A DNA stretch of 64,000 nucleotides, from NCBI GenBank assembly GCA_015055945.1, contig SVHH01000006.1:1-64000 (forward strand), given 5' to 3'. Of this stretch, positions 1-8,293 are shown in pieces (the first letter of the stretch is position 1; every line of letters starts with the position of its first letter). Both the position numbers and the translations under genes were made by a program. Origin of the DNA: Clostridiales bacterium (lineage in GTDB: Bacteria; Bacillota; Clostridia; Christensenellales; Borkfalkiaceae). Below the pieces are notes generated by a model. That model made no database searches. It was not told the DNA's origin and saw nothing but the letters and a program-made list of their open reading frames with translations.

Positions 1-130
1 TACCGATAAATCCAACCTTTGCACCTGCGTTTTTAGCGTTTACCGCAACGTTAAAGGGCGCGCCGCCGCAAAAGGACTTAAAGGTCAAAACGCCGTCTTT
101 AGTTTCCCCGACCATATCGGCAAGTATCAT
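1..130 (-). CDS. PfkB-family sugar kinase, N-terminal part (runs off window)
   Basis: The frame reads from an ATG at 130 off the left edge of the window. The visible 43 residues contain DMVGETKDG and GGAPFNVAVNAKNAGAKVGF, which match the N-terminal substrate-binding region of ribokinase/fructokinase-like PfkB kinases (phosphorylation of a free sugar in the cytosol). A purine-rich AAGGACAAGGATAAGG stretch lies just upstream. Oddly, the usual first strand with a conserved Gly-Glu is replaced by MILADM, so the gene begins a few residues late, and the start lies beside the stop of a truncated GH88 gene. Family membership is clear; whether the protein is intact is not. Confidence 0.75.
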   Translation of the reverse strand, partial: MILADMVGETKDGVLTFKSFCGGAPFNVAVNAKNAGAKVGFIG

Positions 131-141
131 ATCAAAGTACC

Positions 142-819
142 TTATCCTTGTCCTTTTCTTACCCCTAAAACGGCGTTAGGTTTTTCCGTATCGTGAACAA
201 CTATATGGTTTACTGAACCATCCGCACGAACGTGATCACGCATAGTCATATCTGCATGGCGCATAGCTATTTTTGCAAATCGAGCATCTCCGATTTCTTT
301 GCTCGCCCAATAAAGTATCGGAATATTCATCATGCAGTCAATTATAGACCATCCTGCAACTTTTTCTCCCCATGTTCCATCATTCCAGCAACGAATGTAA
401 TCGCCCGATATATTATACCTACTCATAAGCGACATTGCCGCAATTAGATTGCGGTTTTTTGAATCGATATTTCCTGTCAAACGGTAATTCACTCCACTTG
501 TCAAATGCCACATAAACCCAACGTCATGATGCCATTCTTGCATGTGCTTAAAGGCTTCATCTAATAATTTTTCAGACGTTTCAGCGGTAATTTTATAACA
601 TTCTCTTCCAGTACCAACGTACATAAGCCACATTAATCCGCCCCAAAACCCGTTGGTCCAATTCAATATGTTATCTTTACTGTCATCATGAATACCATTA
701 ATTGTTGTGTATGGAAGTTTGTACCTACTTTTAATCGCTGTTTTAGACAATTTTTTATCTAATTTATTCCAAACTGTATCTATCCAATCCTTATTATCAT
801 TTAATATCATGTGAAACAT
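142..819 (-). pseudogene. GH88 unsaturated glucuronyl hydrolase, C-terminally truncated
   Basis: About 225 residues resemble the N-terminal two thirds of GH88 (unsaturated uronyl hydrolases, usually about 370 aa), cytosolic enzymes that open the 4,5-unsaturated uronic acid left by polysaccharide lyases. NWTNGFWGG (about residue 53), HHDVGF (Asp99) and SIIDCMMN (Asp161) fit the family's two key aspartates at the usual spacing. The protein stops at ...GVRKGQG, where full-length members continue with a Ser-Trp-Ser-Arg-Gly-Gln-rich segment, so roughly a third is missing. The ATG at 819 has AAGGAAGG seven bases upstream, better than the GTG at 825. It follows a heparinase-like gene by 18 bases, a typical lyase-plus-hydrolase pairing. 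Probably inactive as read. Confidence 0.8.
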
Positions 820-837
820 ATTCACACCTTCCTTTAT

Positions 838-2490
838 TTATAGTTGAAACGTAAACTCCGCTATTATTTCGTTATTAGTAAACACTTCATAATCTATTAA
901 ATAAACATCTCTTATATTATCCGTTTCCTTGCGTGCAGGATTATGAGGTCTCTCTTTCCTGTGTGAAATTTCAGGTTTAATAGGCAGATTGCACAAAAGG
1001 CGCACATCTTTTATGCAAACACAACTTTCTTTTACGGTTGGCTCAATATCACTAACAAAGTGAAACGTTATCTTTTCTTTAATACCTTTACATTTATATT
1101 TTACAAAAATACAATCCTCTTCTGTTTGATACTCTACAATTATGTTTTTCGGATTATTCGCATAGGCTTTAGCAATGTCTATTACAATAGAATTTTCGCT
1201 TTGATTTAATATTTCTCCTTTGTACTGACTACCGTACATTTGCAATTCTCCATCGACAATAGGAACGCTGTGCGAAAGAGAGTTACAAGCAAATATTTTA
1301 TACCTTTGCTCATCAATCCCGAAATATTCTTTAGTGTAAAGCCCGGCACCAAAATCACAAATTATTCGTTCATTATTTTTTACAATTTGAAAAGCACCAA
1401 CGTCGTTATGGTTGTGTATTATACCATTATTACCGCCATGCGTGGTAAAAGAATACTTTTTGCGCTTACGAATAAACACTTCAGCTTTTTTATAATAAAT
1501 ACTGCTTTCCTTAAATAAATTCTTTTCAGGCTTATCAAAAGTTACTGTTCCGACCAACCCACGCAAACCTAAACCTGCATGGCTTGGCAAAAATTCCGAT
1601 ACTTTATTAAATGCAAAATCATTAACATATAACAGTTTAATAGTATAAGCGCTGTTTGCATCCATATTCCACGTTGGATAACCTCCATCGGCATAAGGCA
1701 AATAAATATCTTCGCTCATTTTAGCATTTTCAACATAACAAATAACATTCTTAACCTTTTCCGAATCAATAAAATCAGGTCGAATATTACATAATTTCTC
1801 ATAAATCTCAAAAAACGCACAAAATGCCGTAAAACCATATTGCCAATAATTGACACCTTCATAGCAATAACCTTCTTCATCAAAACCTGACAAAAAAGAT
1901 TTAAATGTATTAAATAAACGATCTTTAACACTTTCAAAACGCTCAGGAAAAAGATAAAGATATGCAAGTCCTACGCCACATCCACAAACTGCCGCCCAAT
2001 TACAATCGGTAGAATCCCACCAAAAGGAATTGTTCTCATACACTTGAATAACTTTATTAAAAACGCTCTCTCTGACTCTGTCTTGAATAATTCTTGATAA
2101 TTTATCACCAAAAACATATAGTGTTTCTGCCAGCATTCTAGCCGTTTCGGTAGAAAACAATTCAAGTTTTAAATATGCATGTGCGGGAACAATCCAAGTA
2201 AACTCGTCGCAAATTGACGCTATGATTTCTTCTAGTTCTTCTATGTATTTATCATCAGAAATTGCTAAAACCTGCAATACGGTTAATCGTGCACGCTTAC
2301 CAAAAAACTGTGTCTCAAACGTTTTTCTATCTCCAGCAGAAAAGAAAAGCTTATAATTTGAAAAAGAAAGGTTATTAATAGGTTTATCTTTGATATTATC
2401 TTGATAATAAGTCTTAAACTTTTCAATATATTTTTTTCCTTTTTCTGTCTGTGACATTTTACTTAAATTTTCATAACTGTAAATATACAT
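838..2490 (-). CDS. Heparinase II/III-family protein (polysaccharide lyase-like)
   Basis: 550 residues with the two-part layout of heparinase II/III-like lyases: an N-terminal alpha/alpha toroid (about 1-300, with WWDSTDCNWAAVCGCGVG and YCYEGVNYWQYGF) and a C-terminal beta-sandwich domain with THGGNNGIIHNHNDVGAF, where the HNHND motif carries the usual His and Asn residues. Such enzymes cleave uronic-acid glycans by beta-elimination. No signal peptide is visible, so the enzyme is probably cytosolic and acts on imported oligosaccharides. The start has AGGAG upstream. It sits between a transporter gene upstream and the GH88 fragment downstream, consistent with a small uronan operon. The exact substrate (heparin-like, alginate-like or other) cannot be assigned. 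Confidence 0.85.
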   Translation of the reverse strand: MYIYSYENLSKMSQTEKGKKYIEKFKTYYQDNIKDKPINNLSFSNYKLFFSAGDRKTFETQFFGKRARLTVLQVLAISDDKYIEELEEIIASICDEFTWIVPAHAYLKLELFSTETARMLAETLYVFGDKLSRIIQDRVRESVFNKVIQVYENNSFWWDSTDCNWAAVCGCGVGLAYLYLFPERFESVKDRLFNTFKSFLSGFDEEGYCYEGVNYWQYGFTAFCAFFEIYEKLCNIRPDFIDSEKVKNVICYVENAKMSEDIYLPYADGGYPTWNMDANSAYTIKLLYVNDFAFNKVSEFLPSHAGLGLRGLVGTVTFDKPEKNLFKESSIYYKKAEVFIRKRKKYSFTTHGGNNGIIHNHNDVGAFQIVKNNERIICDFGAGLYTKEYFGIDEQRYKIFACNSLSHSVPIVDGELQMYGSQYKGEILNQSENSIVIDIAKAYANNPKNIIVEYQTEEDCIFVKYKCKGIKEKITFHFVSDIEPTVKESCVCIKDVRLLCNLPIKPEISHRKERPHNPARKETDNIRDVYLIDYEVFTNNEIIAEFTFQL

Positions 2491-2509
2491 AATTTAACTC
2501 CTATTATTT

Positions 2510-3967
2510 TTATACAAACAAACCACCGAACCCGATAGCCAAAATTCCGCAAAACCCAAACAATAATGCTAATTTTTGTTTTTTTGTTATTTTTTCTTTA
2601 AATATAATAATTGATAAGATTGTCGTTGCTACAATGCCACCACCATTTACAGAAGGAAAAACAACTACGCTTGGTAATGCCCCTGCCAAAAAGACGTTAA
2701 TACTATTCATTAACCCCATAATTACGCCAGTTGCAACGATAAAGACTAAATATTTCCATTGTATTTTTTTTAGGCTAAACGTATTATGGTCAAACTCATC
2801 TTCTTTTTCAACATGTTTCTTGCGTTTTATAAACCAAATTAACAACACGATAAATAAACTGATTATAAGCATGAAGAAAAATGAAACTTGAACAAAATTC
2901 TCTACTTTAACATTAGGATATTCAAATTTCAACATTTTTTGAAAGCAACCTAAACTTCCCGAAAAAAGACAACTAGTTATGCTAATTAAAAACCACTTAA
3001 TCCCACACTTTCTATCTTCCGTTTTTACCGATAATCCAAAAGATAACACTATTGTACTGCAAAGTGTAAATGTCGTTGCTTCCTCAACAGCTCCATTGTA
3101 CTCATCAGCAAAAGCAAGTGCCAAGACAGCTGTAGGCATTGCAAAAGCAAAAAATATTGACACAACTACGTCTTCTTTAAGTTGACAAATTTTATTGAGT
3201 AAAATTGCTATGCATACACTAACAACTGGAACAACTATAAGCTTTATAAATGAAACAAAATACATCTTCCATGAGGAAAAAACTTTTTTAAAATCAACAG
3301 TCGCCATTTTCATACCCAGTATTGTCATTGAAAGTGGTATTACAATATTTTTAAAATAATCCGAACAGGTTAATAATTGAGGCACTAATTTATTGAAACC
3401 AATTAGATTTAGAATAATTCCTATAACAAAAGCTATCAATACTGGATTTAATAATATTTTTTTAAAAACTAATAATTTTCTGTCCGCTGACACAAGATAC
3501 ACACCAATGGTATACGCAAGCGCATTTGTAATAATATTAAGTATGATTAGATAAATAAATATTTTACTTTCGCCACCAAACACAGCTACGACGAGCGCAA
3601 CACCTAAAAACCCATTGTTTGAAAAAATTTCGCAAAACCTTTCCATCCCCTTTCTTTTTTCATCAGCAAGTTCATCGTATATCTTCTTATTTTTAGTCGT
3701 AGTAAACTTCGACGCGAAAAAAAACGCAAAAGTTAATACAATACCTATAATAGTTGTCCAAATAATGTTAAGGCAATCTTCCACGTTCAGTTGCACACTT
3801 AACGTTCCTGACAAGACCAAAAACGGTAGCCCTACATAAATCAACAGTTTTGAAAGGGTGTTTGAATGTTCTTGCTTAAACACACCAAATCTTGTCAGCA
3901 AATAGCCCGGTATAGCAAGCACCGTAAATATTATTACGTTTATAAACATAATAACAAAAGCATTCAT
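2510..3967 (-). CDS. AEC-type transporter fused to the second half of a DMT/EamA transporter
   Basis: A 485-residue membrane protein. Residues 1 to about 314 match an auxin-efflux-carrier (AEC) family permease, with SNNGFLGVALVVAVFGG and FAMPTAVLALAFADEY. From about 315 the protein changes to a pattern typical of the C-terminal half of EamA/DMT transporters, including LAGALPSVVVFPSVNGGG and SIIIFKEKITKKQKLALLFG. The AEC part stops within its last helix and the DMT part lacks its first half, so this may be a deletion-made chimera (junction near 3025) rather than a designed fusion. The chosen ATG at 3967 is preceded by AAGGAG; a longer frame from 4006 has the ribosome binding site inside it. 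It is first in the operon with the heparinase-like and GH88 genes and divergent from AraC regulator 1. Confidence 0.7.
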   Translation of the reverse strand: MNAFVIMFINVIIFTVLAIPGYLLTRFGVFKQEHSNTLSKLLIYVGLPFLVLSGTLSVQLNVEDCLNIIWTTIIGIVLTFAFFFASKFTTTKNKKIYDELADEKRKGMERFCEIFSNNGFLGVALVVAVFGGESKIFIYLIILNIITNALAYTIGVYLVSADRKLLVFKKILLNPVLIAFVIGIILNLIGFNKLVPQLLTCSDYFKNIVIPLSMTILGMKMATVDFKKVFSSWKMYFVSFIKLIVVPVVSVCIAILLNKICQLKEDVVVSIFFAFAMPTAVLALAFADEYNGAVEEATTFTLCSTIVLSFGLSVKTEDRKCGIKWFLISITSCLFSGSLGCFQKMLKFEYPNVKVENFVQVSFFFMLIISLFIVLLIWFIKRKKHVEKEDEFDHNTFSLKKIQWKYLVFIVATGVIMGLMNSINVFLAGALPSVVVFPSVNGGGIVATTILSIIIFKEKITKKQKLALLFGFCGILAIGFGGLFV

Positions 3968-4012
3968 CACGCATCTCCTTAATATCTGCCAAAGTCCAGT
4001 TTTCACTACAAG

Positions 4013-4028
4013 TTTATCACACGATAAA
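4013..4028. promoter_or_regulatory. Palindromic operator candidate TTTATC-N4-GATAAA
   Basis: A perfect inverted repeat, TTTATCACACGATAAA, about 46 bases upstream of the transporter start and in the divergent intergenic region shared with AraC regulator 1. Position and symmetry suggest a protein-binding site; the protein is unknown. Confidence 0.45.
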
Positions 4029-4059
4029 TTTATAAATCTTGTTTTTTTTTAAACAATCA

Positions 4060-4094
4060 TTGCTATTTTTTTAATAATCCGTTGCGATTTTTTA
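4060..4094 (+). promoter_or_regulatory. Two direct repeats, candidate AraC-type operator
   Basis: TTGCTATTTTTTT begins at 4060 and TTGCGATTTTTTA at 4082, giving 22-base spacing (about two helical turns). AraC-family proteins commonly bind such tandem direct repeats. The pair ends 21 bases before the -35 box of the regulator gene, a position compatible with autoregulation or control of the divergent operon. Confidence 0.45.
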
Positions 4095-4115
4095 AATTTA
4101 TTTTTTATTAATGTG

Positions 4116-4144
4116 TTGACATAATACTGTTAAGTCGCTATAAT
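4116..4144 (+). promoter_or_regulatory. Consensus sigma-A promoter of AraC regulator 1
   Basis: TTGACA at 4116-4121 and TATAAT at 4139-4144 are separated by exactly 17 bases. Only six bases separate the -10 box from the ATG at 4151, so the predicted transcription start falls on or beside the start codon and the message should be leaderless. Confidence 0.85.
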
Positions 4145-4150
4145 TAAGGC

Positions 4151-4984
4151 ATGAGTAATATAGTTTTCACACCTAAAACTTCATTTTCAAACCCCAATTC
4201 GCCATTGGATTTTCATATTTGGAAAAACAATCCCGTTGCAATGCACAAACACGAATACTATGAATTTTTATTCTTCCAAAAAGCCCCTGTTAATCATTTG
4301 ATAAATGATAAAAGCATCATATTGCAACCTGGCTGTTTGGCTTTAATAAAGCCAAGTGATAAGCATAGCTTTTTATTTGATAAAACTAGTCCTGCCCAAC
4401 ACGTTAATCTTGCGGTAACACCTAGTTATTTTGAAAATACTTGCAATAACTTCTATGGCTCACTATTTCAAAATATTAATAAAACTGAATCTGAAATTTA
4501 TTTTCAATTATCCAAAGCCGAAACAGCTCAAATAAATTACTGGGTTAATAAAATCAATTTAGACTTTATAGAAAAAGAGCAGCAATCATCACCAAACGTT
4601 GTTTCCTTATTTTTATCTTGCACGTCTATTATATATAACTATATAAAAACCAACCAAAATTCATTTCCCGATTGGTTCGCAAGTATAATTAACACAATTA
4701 ACTCACAAGACTTTATAGACAAGTCACCAGAAGACATATATTCACTATTTCCTATGTCTGTGCCAGCGGTAATAAAATCCTTTAAAAAGTACGTAGGCAA
4801 AACACCTGTTGAATACTTAACAAACCTTAAAATCAACTATGCTTGCAACCTACTAAAGCATACCAACTATACAACTTTACACATTTCAAGCATAATCGGT
4901 TACGATTCACTTTCTCACTTCAATCACGTATTTAAAAAAATTGAAAGGGTTACCCCCTCTCAATACAGAAAACAAAACATTTAA
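4151..4984 (+). CDS. AraC-family transcription regulator 1 (cupin sensor plus HTH)
   Basis: 277 residues. The N-terminal part (about 20-110) has a cupin-like pattern with MHKHEYYEF and LQPGCLALIKPSDKHSF, a probable ligand-sensing domain. The C-terminal 100 residues form a double helix-turn-helix of the AraC type, ending in GYDSLSHFNHVFKKIERVTP followed by a typical SQYRK. It is divergent from the transporter-heparinase-GH88 operon, so it probably controls that operon in response to a sugar. It is one of only two plus-strand genes. The start lies six bases after a perfect -10 box with no usable ribosome binding site, pointing to leaderless translation. Confidence 0.9.
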   Translation: MSNIVFTPKTSFSNPNSPLDFHIWKNNPVAMHKHEYYEFLFFQKAPVNHLINDKSIILQPGCLALIKPSDKHSFLFDKTSPAQHVNLAVTPSYFENTCNNFYGSLFQNINKTESEIYFQLSKAETAQINYWVNKINLDFIEKEQQSSPNVVSLFLSCTSIIYNYIKTNQNSFPDWFASIINTINSQDFIDKSPEDIYSLFPMSVPAVIKSFKKYVGKTPVEYLTNLKINYACNLLKHTNYTTLHISSIIGYDSLSHFNHVFKKIERVTPSQYRKQNI

Positions 4985-5031
4985 ATCATAGTTATCTATT
5001 AAATATACTTTAATAACAGATAAAAACACAC

Positions 5032-5067
5032 AAAAAAAGAAGCCTTGTTTTTAAGACTTCTTTTTTT
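5032..5067 (+). terminator. Rho-independent terminator after AraC regulator 1
   Basis: AAAAAAAGAAGCCTT pairs with AAGACTTCTTTTTTT around a six-base loop with one mismatch and ends in a T run, 48 bases after the regulator's stop codon. Confidence 0.8.
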
Positions 5068-5110
5068 ACTTGTTTAGTTCATTAAAAGATTAACACTTTT
5101 TTATTTGTTG

Positions 5111-5160
5111 GATAAATAACGAATTTTTAAGTCTATCTTTTTAGGGGAAAATTTGGGGAG
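5111..5160. repeat. Dispersed intergenic repeat, copy 1
   Basis: ATAAATAACGAATTTTTAA followed by TTTTTAGGGGAAAATTTGGG. The first part recurs at 11416-11435 and the G-rich part recurs at 6886-6903 (TTTTCGGGGGAAAATTTGGG). These are diverged copies of one intergenic element of unknown nature. The gene-free stretch 4985-5279 otherwise holds only the terminator at 5032. Confidence 0.45.
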
Positions 5161-5279
5161 CAAAAACCTGAACTTCAATTGACAATATCTAATGATTTAA
5201 TACTTTCATTTTGCGGTTCGGCTTTGCCCCCGTAGTGAAACAGAGAGAAGATATGATTTGTTATAGACAAAGAAATATT

Positions 5280-6578
5280 TTATAATTCAAGACTATTCTC
5301 TTTAAGAAGGAAGTCTAAAACGTTCATAATAACGTAGCCTTTTTCATTTCTCCAAAGTTTAGTTCTATCTTGGGTAATAATAATCTTCTTAAAGGAATCA
5401 TCTATACGGTCAAGCGATGCTTGCTCTTGCGCCATTTTTTCAATATTCGGGATAGAGAACGCCGATTGAATGTAATAGCGTTGATTTCCTTTGTTGCATA
5501 CGAAGTCAATTTCTAAATGTTTGGTAGTGCGCTTTCCGTTTTCATCTCTAACAACGTGTTCTATAATACCAACATCAACGTTAAAACCGCGCATAACGAG
5601 TTCGTTATAAATGATGTTTTCCATTATGTGGGTTTGTTCTTGTTGTCGGAAATTAAGTCTTGCATTGCGAAGTCCTACGTCGCTAAAATAATATTTAAAT
5701 GGTGAGTTAATATATTTTCTACCTTTAATATCGTATCTAGTTGCTTTACGTATTAAGAAAGCGTCTAAAAGATAATCAACGTAGGTTGATATAGTTTTGT
5801 CAGCGGTTTTAATTCCATTTGAAGCAAAGGTTTTTGCTATTTTGGTTGGGTTGTTAAGCGAACCAATAGAAGATGCTAGTACATCAACCAAAGTATCAAT
5901 AGCAACGTCGCCACGTAAGTTGTTGCGCTCTATAATATCTTTAATATAAGTGTTCTTAAAAAGGTTATTTAGATATTCCGCTTTTTCTTCATCGGTTTCT
6001 AAACCCAAAAGCATAGGCATTCCGCCGTAGGCGGAATATTCATCCCAAGCATCGTATTTATCGCCGTTTTTATATACCGAGTAAAACTCAGCAAAAGAAA
6101 GCGGATTAACGTGAATTAAGTCACCACGACCACGAAATTCGGTAGCGATGTCAGAAGATAAGAACTTAGAATTACTACCCGTTACGTAAACGTCAACGTT
6201 TTTTAATCTTAACAAACCATTTAATATTCCGTAAAGACGAATAGGCTCTTTAGATTTTATTTCTTCATCAGAAATTGCAAATTGCACTTCATCTAAAAGG
6301 AAATAAAATTTATCAGTTTCATTAGTTATTTTAGAGTAAAGGAACTTAGAAAGATTATCGGGATTTCTATATTCTCTATTGCGGTCATCATCAAGGGCAA
6401 GTTTAATAATTTGCTCTTTTTTAACGCCTTCGCTTAAAAGATATTCGTAGTAGAGGTTATTAAGAAGATAACTTTTGCCCGAACGACGAAGTCCGGTAAT
6501 AATTTTTATACTACCGTTGTTTTTCTTGCGAATAAGCTTGTTTAGATATAAATCACGTTTTATAACAAATTCTCCCAT
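5280..6578 (-). CDS. AAA-type ATPase with DUF4143 domain
   Basis: 432 residues. The N-terminal ATPase core carries Walker A GLRRSGKSYLL (29-39), Walker B FYFLLDEVQ (about 91-99) and the sensor region VYVTGSNSKFLSSDIATEF. The C-terminal third has the nuclease-like DUF4143 layout seen in a large family of prokaryotic ATP-binding proteins of unresolved role, often linked to mobile or defence-like islands. AAGGAG precedes the ATG. It is a single gene with no operon partner, flanked by diverged repeats and a tRNA fragment, which suggests acquisition with a mobile element. The family call is firm; its biological role is unknown. Confidence 0.9.
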   Translation of the reverse strand: MGEFVIKRDLYLNKLIRKKNNGSIKIITGLRRSGKSYLLNNLYYEYLLSEGVKKEQIIKLALDDDRNREYRNPDNLSKFLYSKITNETDKFYFLLDEVQFAISDEEIKSKEPIRLYGILNGLLRLKNVDVYVTGSNSKFLSSDIATEFRGRGDLIHVNPLSFAEFYSVYKNGDKYDAWDEYSAYGGMPMLLGLETDEEKAEYLNNLFKNTYIKDIIERNNLRGDVAIDTLVDVLASSIGSLNNPTKIAKTFASNGIKTADKTISTYVDYLLDAFLIRKATRYDIKGRKYINSPFKYYFSDVGLRNARLNFRQQEQTHIMENIIYNELVMRGFNVDVGIIEHVVRDENGKRTTKHLEIDFVCNKGNQRYYIQSAFSIPNIEKMAQEQASLDRIDDSFKKIIITQDRTKLWRNEKGYVIMNVLDFLLKENSLEL

Positions 6579-6778
6579 AACGCACTCCTTGCTTCAATAA
6601 AATTAGTTTTGTCATCTTTTTCCGTAATAAGTATAATATATTTAAGATAAAAAGTCAATAGGAAATTTGTATATTTTTGTAAAAAAGACAATCTAATATC
6701 ATCTTTTGTTTGGGGGATTTTTGGGGGATAAAATCTTGAAATCACTAGGGATTTACAAATGTTTTTTAACATACTGTT

Positions 6779-6806
6779 TTTGGTTCGAATCCCATTCTTT
6801 CCGCCA
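6779..6806 (+). other. 3' end of a tRNA (T-loop to CCA), likely integration scar
   Basis: The stretch contains the T-loop core GGTTCGAATCCCA followed by TTCTTTCCGCCA, which looks like the 3' acceptor strand, a discriminator G and the CCA of a tRNA gene. No matching 5' half (acceptor strand, D-arm or anticodon arm) is present upstream. Integrating elements that target tRNA 3' ends leave such fragments as attachment sites. It lies in the 6579-7143 gene-free stretch. Confidence 0.6.
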
Positions 6807-6861
6807 AAAACACAATATATTGTAGTTTTAGATTTTATGTAGGCACGATATATTGTGTTTT
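6807..6861. repeat. 14-bp perfect inverted repeat beside the tRNA fragment
   Basis: AAAACACAATATAT at 6807-6820 is perfectly mirrored by ATATATTGTGTTTT at 6848-6861 around a 27-base loop. It begins at the base after the tRNA-like CCA. It could be the old tRNA's terminator or part of an attachment site. Confidence 0.6.
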
Positions 6862-6942
6862 ATTTTTGCAAAAAATCGACTTTTCGGGGGAAAATTTGGG
6901 GAAAAATTCAAACCATTTTAGTTCGCAGTATTTTTATATCAA

Positions 6943-6974
6943 AAAAGCCGCTGATAGATATATCACCGACTTTT
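6943..6974. terminator. Degenerate terminator-like hairpin
   Basis: AAAAGCCGCTGATA and TATCACCGACTTTT pair around a four-base loop with two mismatches. It resembles the intact hairpin at 33532-33569 and the half-site AAGTCGGTGATA near 12611, so it is probably a diverged copy of the same terminator element. The rest of 6862-7143 shows no gene that I can support. Confidence 0.5.
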
Positions 6975-7143
6975 AACCGTCTTTAGATTTTTTAATCCCT
7001 ATGATGGTCAATCATTCTATTTAATTAAAGTGTATACCTATCCCTTTTTATTTTTACCAATAATTACTTTTGGTTTAGTATACATTATATCATTTAAAAA
7101 ATATAGTGCCTGAAAAAATCTTGCCGAATTTTGACTTTGTTTG

Positions 7144-7311
7144 TCAATTTTCTTTTACTACTTTTACGATAAAATTTTCTACGTCAACTGTAAACTCTTT
7201 TTTACAATGATGACAGAACAATAGAAAGTCTTTCATTATAGTTGCATGCTTAATCTTTACTCGTGTTTTACCGCCACATTCTGGGCAGATTATCCATTTC
7301 GTTTCTTCCAT
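7144..7311 (-). CDS. Cysteine-rich KTR-type small protein (55 aa)
   Basis: A 55-residue reading frame starts at the ATG at 7311. It has the pattern CPECGGKTRVKI and, 23 residues after the first Cys pair, CHHC, i.e. two Cys-rich knuckles around a Lys-Thr-Arg motif. This matches the 'cysteine-rich KTR domain' small proteins that are frequent in mobile elements of gut Bacillota; the paired Cys/His residues suggest zinc binding. Its upstream leader contains a small hairpin (7325-7339, GTTTGC-TAG-GCAAAC). It supports the view that 5-7.3 kb is the remains of a mobile element. Function unknown. Confidence 0.75.
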   Translation of the reverse strand: MEETKWIICPECGGKTRVKIKHATIMKDFLLFCHHCKKEFTVDVENFIVKVVKEN

Positions 7312-7399
7312 AGTCTTTAATCTTGTTTGCTAGGCAAACACCCTATACCAATAAAATTCCCTCTATAGTTTTTTATGGATTAAATGGCGATAAATATTA

Positions 7400-8293
7400 T
7401 TAAAACACACAATCACCCTTAAGCATCACTTTTTTAACGTTAAACTTGTCGTCTATTAAGATTAGGTTTGCCGTCTTTCCTACTTCAATGCTACCTACTT
7501 CATTATCTATACCGAGCAGTTTTGCTGGGTTAAGGCTTGCACATCTTACGGCGTGACATAGCCCGTATCCCGTATGCGTCATAAGGTTTTTACACGCATT
7601 ATCTAGCGTTAAGTGACTGCCTGCTAAATGCCCTTCATAGTCATAGTTTAGGTCTGGTCCATAAGCAATGCCGTCTTCTTCGTTATTCTTGTAATCTCCG
7701 CTTTGTGGCATTGAGTCGCTTATTAATATTACCTTTTCTATCCCTTTTGTCCTTACGATCATTTTTATCATATCCGCAGGTAAATGTACTCCTACTTGGT
7801 CGCATATTATCTCTGCATACATATCGGGGTTATACAGTGTGTATTCGTCACAACCTGCGCCTATCGTTCCTTGCGCAAAGCCTTTCGCTTTACCTGAATC
7901 GCCGTGGTGCGTTTGTACTTTTACTCCGTACTTGCTTACGCTTTTGCACTCTCTTGCAGTTGCCGTTGAATGTCCTAATGCAAATATGGCGTTAGGATTT
8001 TGTTCTTTAACATACTGCATAAACCCTTCTATCCCTTTTCTTGCGGGATCTATTGCCCATATCCTTGCAACGTCTTTAAGCTTATCTACTACTTGTTTGT
8101 ATTCTTTTTTATCTATCTCACCGTTCCAAAGTATACTGTTTTGGTTGCTGCCAAAACCGCTCATATACGGACCTTCCATATATAGTCCGTTTATGATTTT
8201 TCCAACGCCCGATTTTGACACTTTTAGTATCTTTTGTGCGCCGTCTAACATTTGCTTTTCAGTTAAATTACAATAACTCTTTGATTTTATCAA
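7400..8293 (-). pseudogene. nagA: N-acetylglucosamine-6-phosphate deacetylase, N-terminus missing
   Basis: 297 residues match NagA (about 380 aa in full), which deacetylates GlcNAc-6-phosphate in amino-sugar catabolism. Present are the metal-site Glu in YMEGPY, ALGHSTAT, THHGDSG, the catalytic-Asp region LISDSMPQ and the C-terminal ending with NLILIDDKF. About 90 N-terminal residues, including the first barrel strand with the His-X-His metal motif, are absent. The frame starts inside the 3' end of the DUF4432 gene (26-base overlap, no ribosome binding site), as if a deletion had joined the two genes. It is probably inactive. Confidence 0.8.

Noticed and set aside
3968-4006. Longer N-terminus for the AEC-DMT transporter
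   Set aside because: The only good ribosome binding site (AAGGAG) lies within this segment and fits the ATG at 3967.
6560-6772. A 70-codon frame overlapping the start of the DUF4143 ATPase gene
   Set aside because: It overlaps the well-supported ATPase start and its ribosome binding site, shows no family resemblance, and its 5' part lies in repeat-like G-rich DNA.
6779-6806. A complete tRNA gene
   Set aside because: Only the T-arm and 3' acceptor end are present; no D-arm, anticodon arm or 5' acceptor strand can be found upstream.
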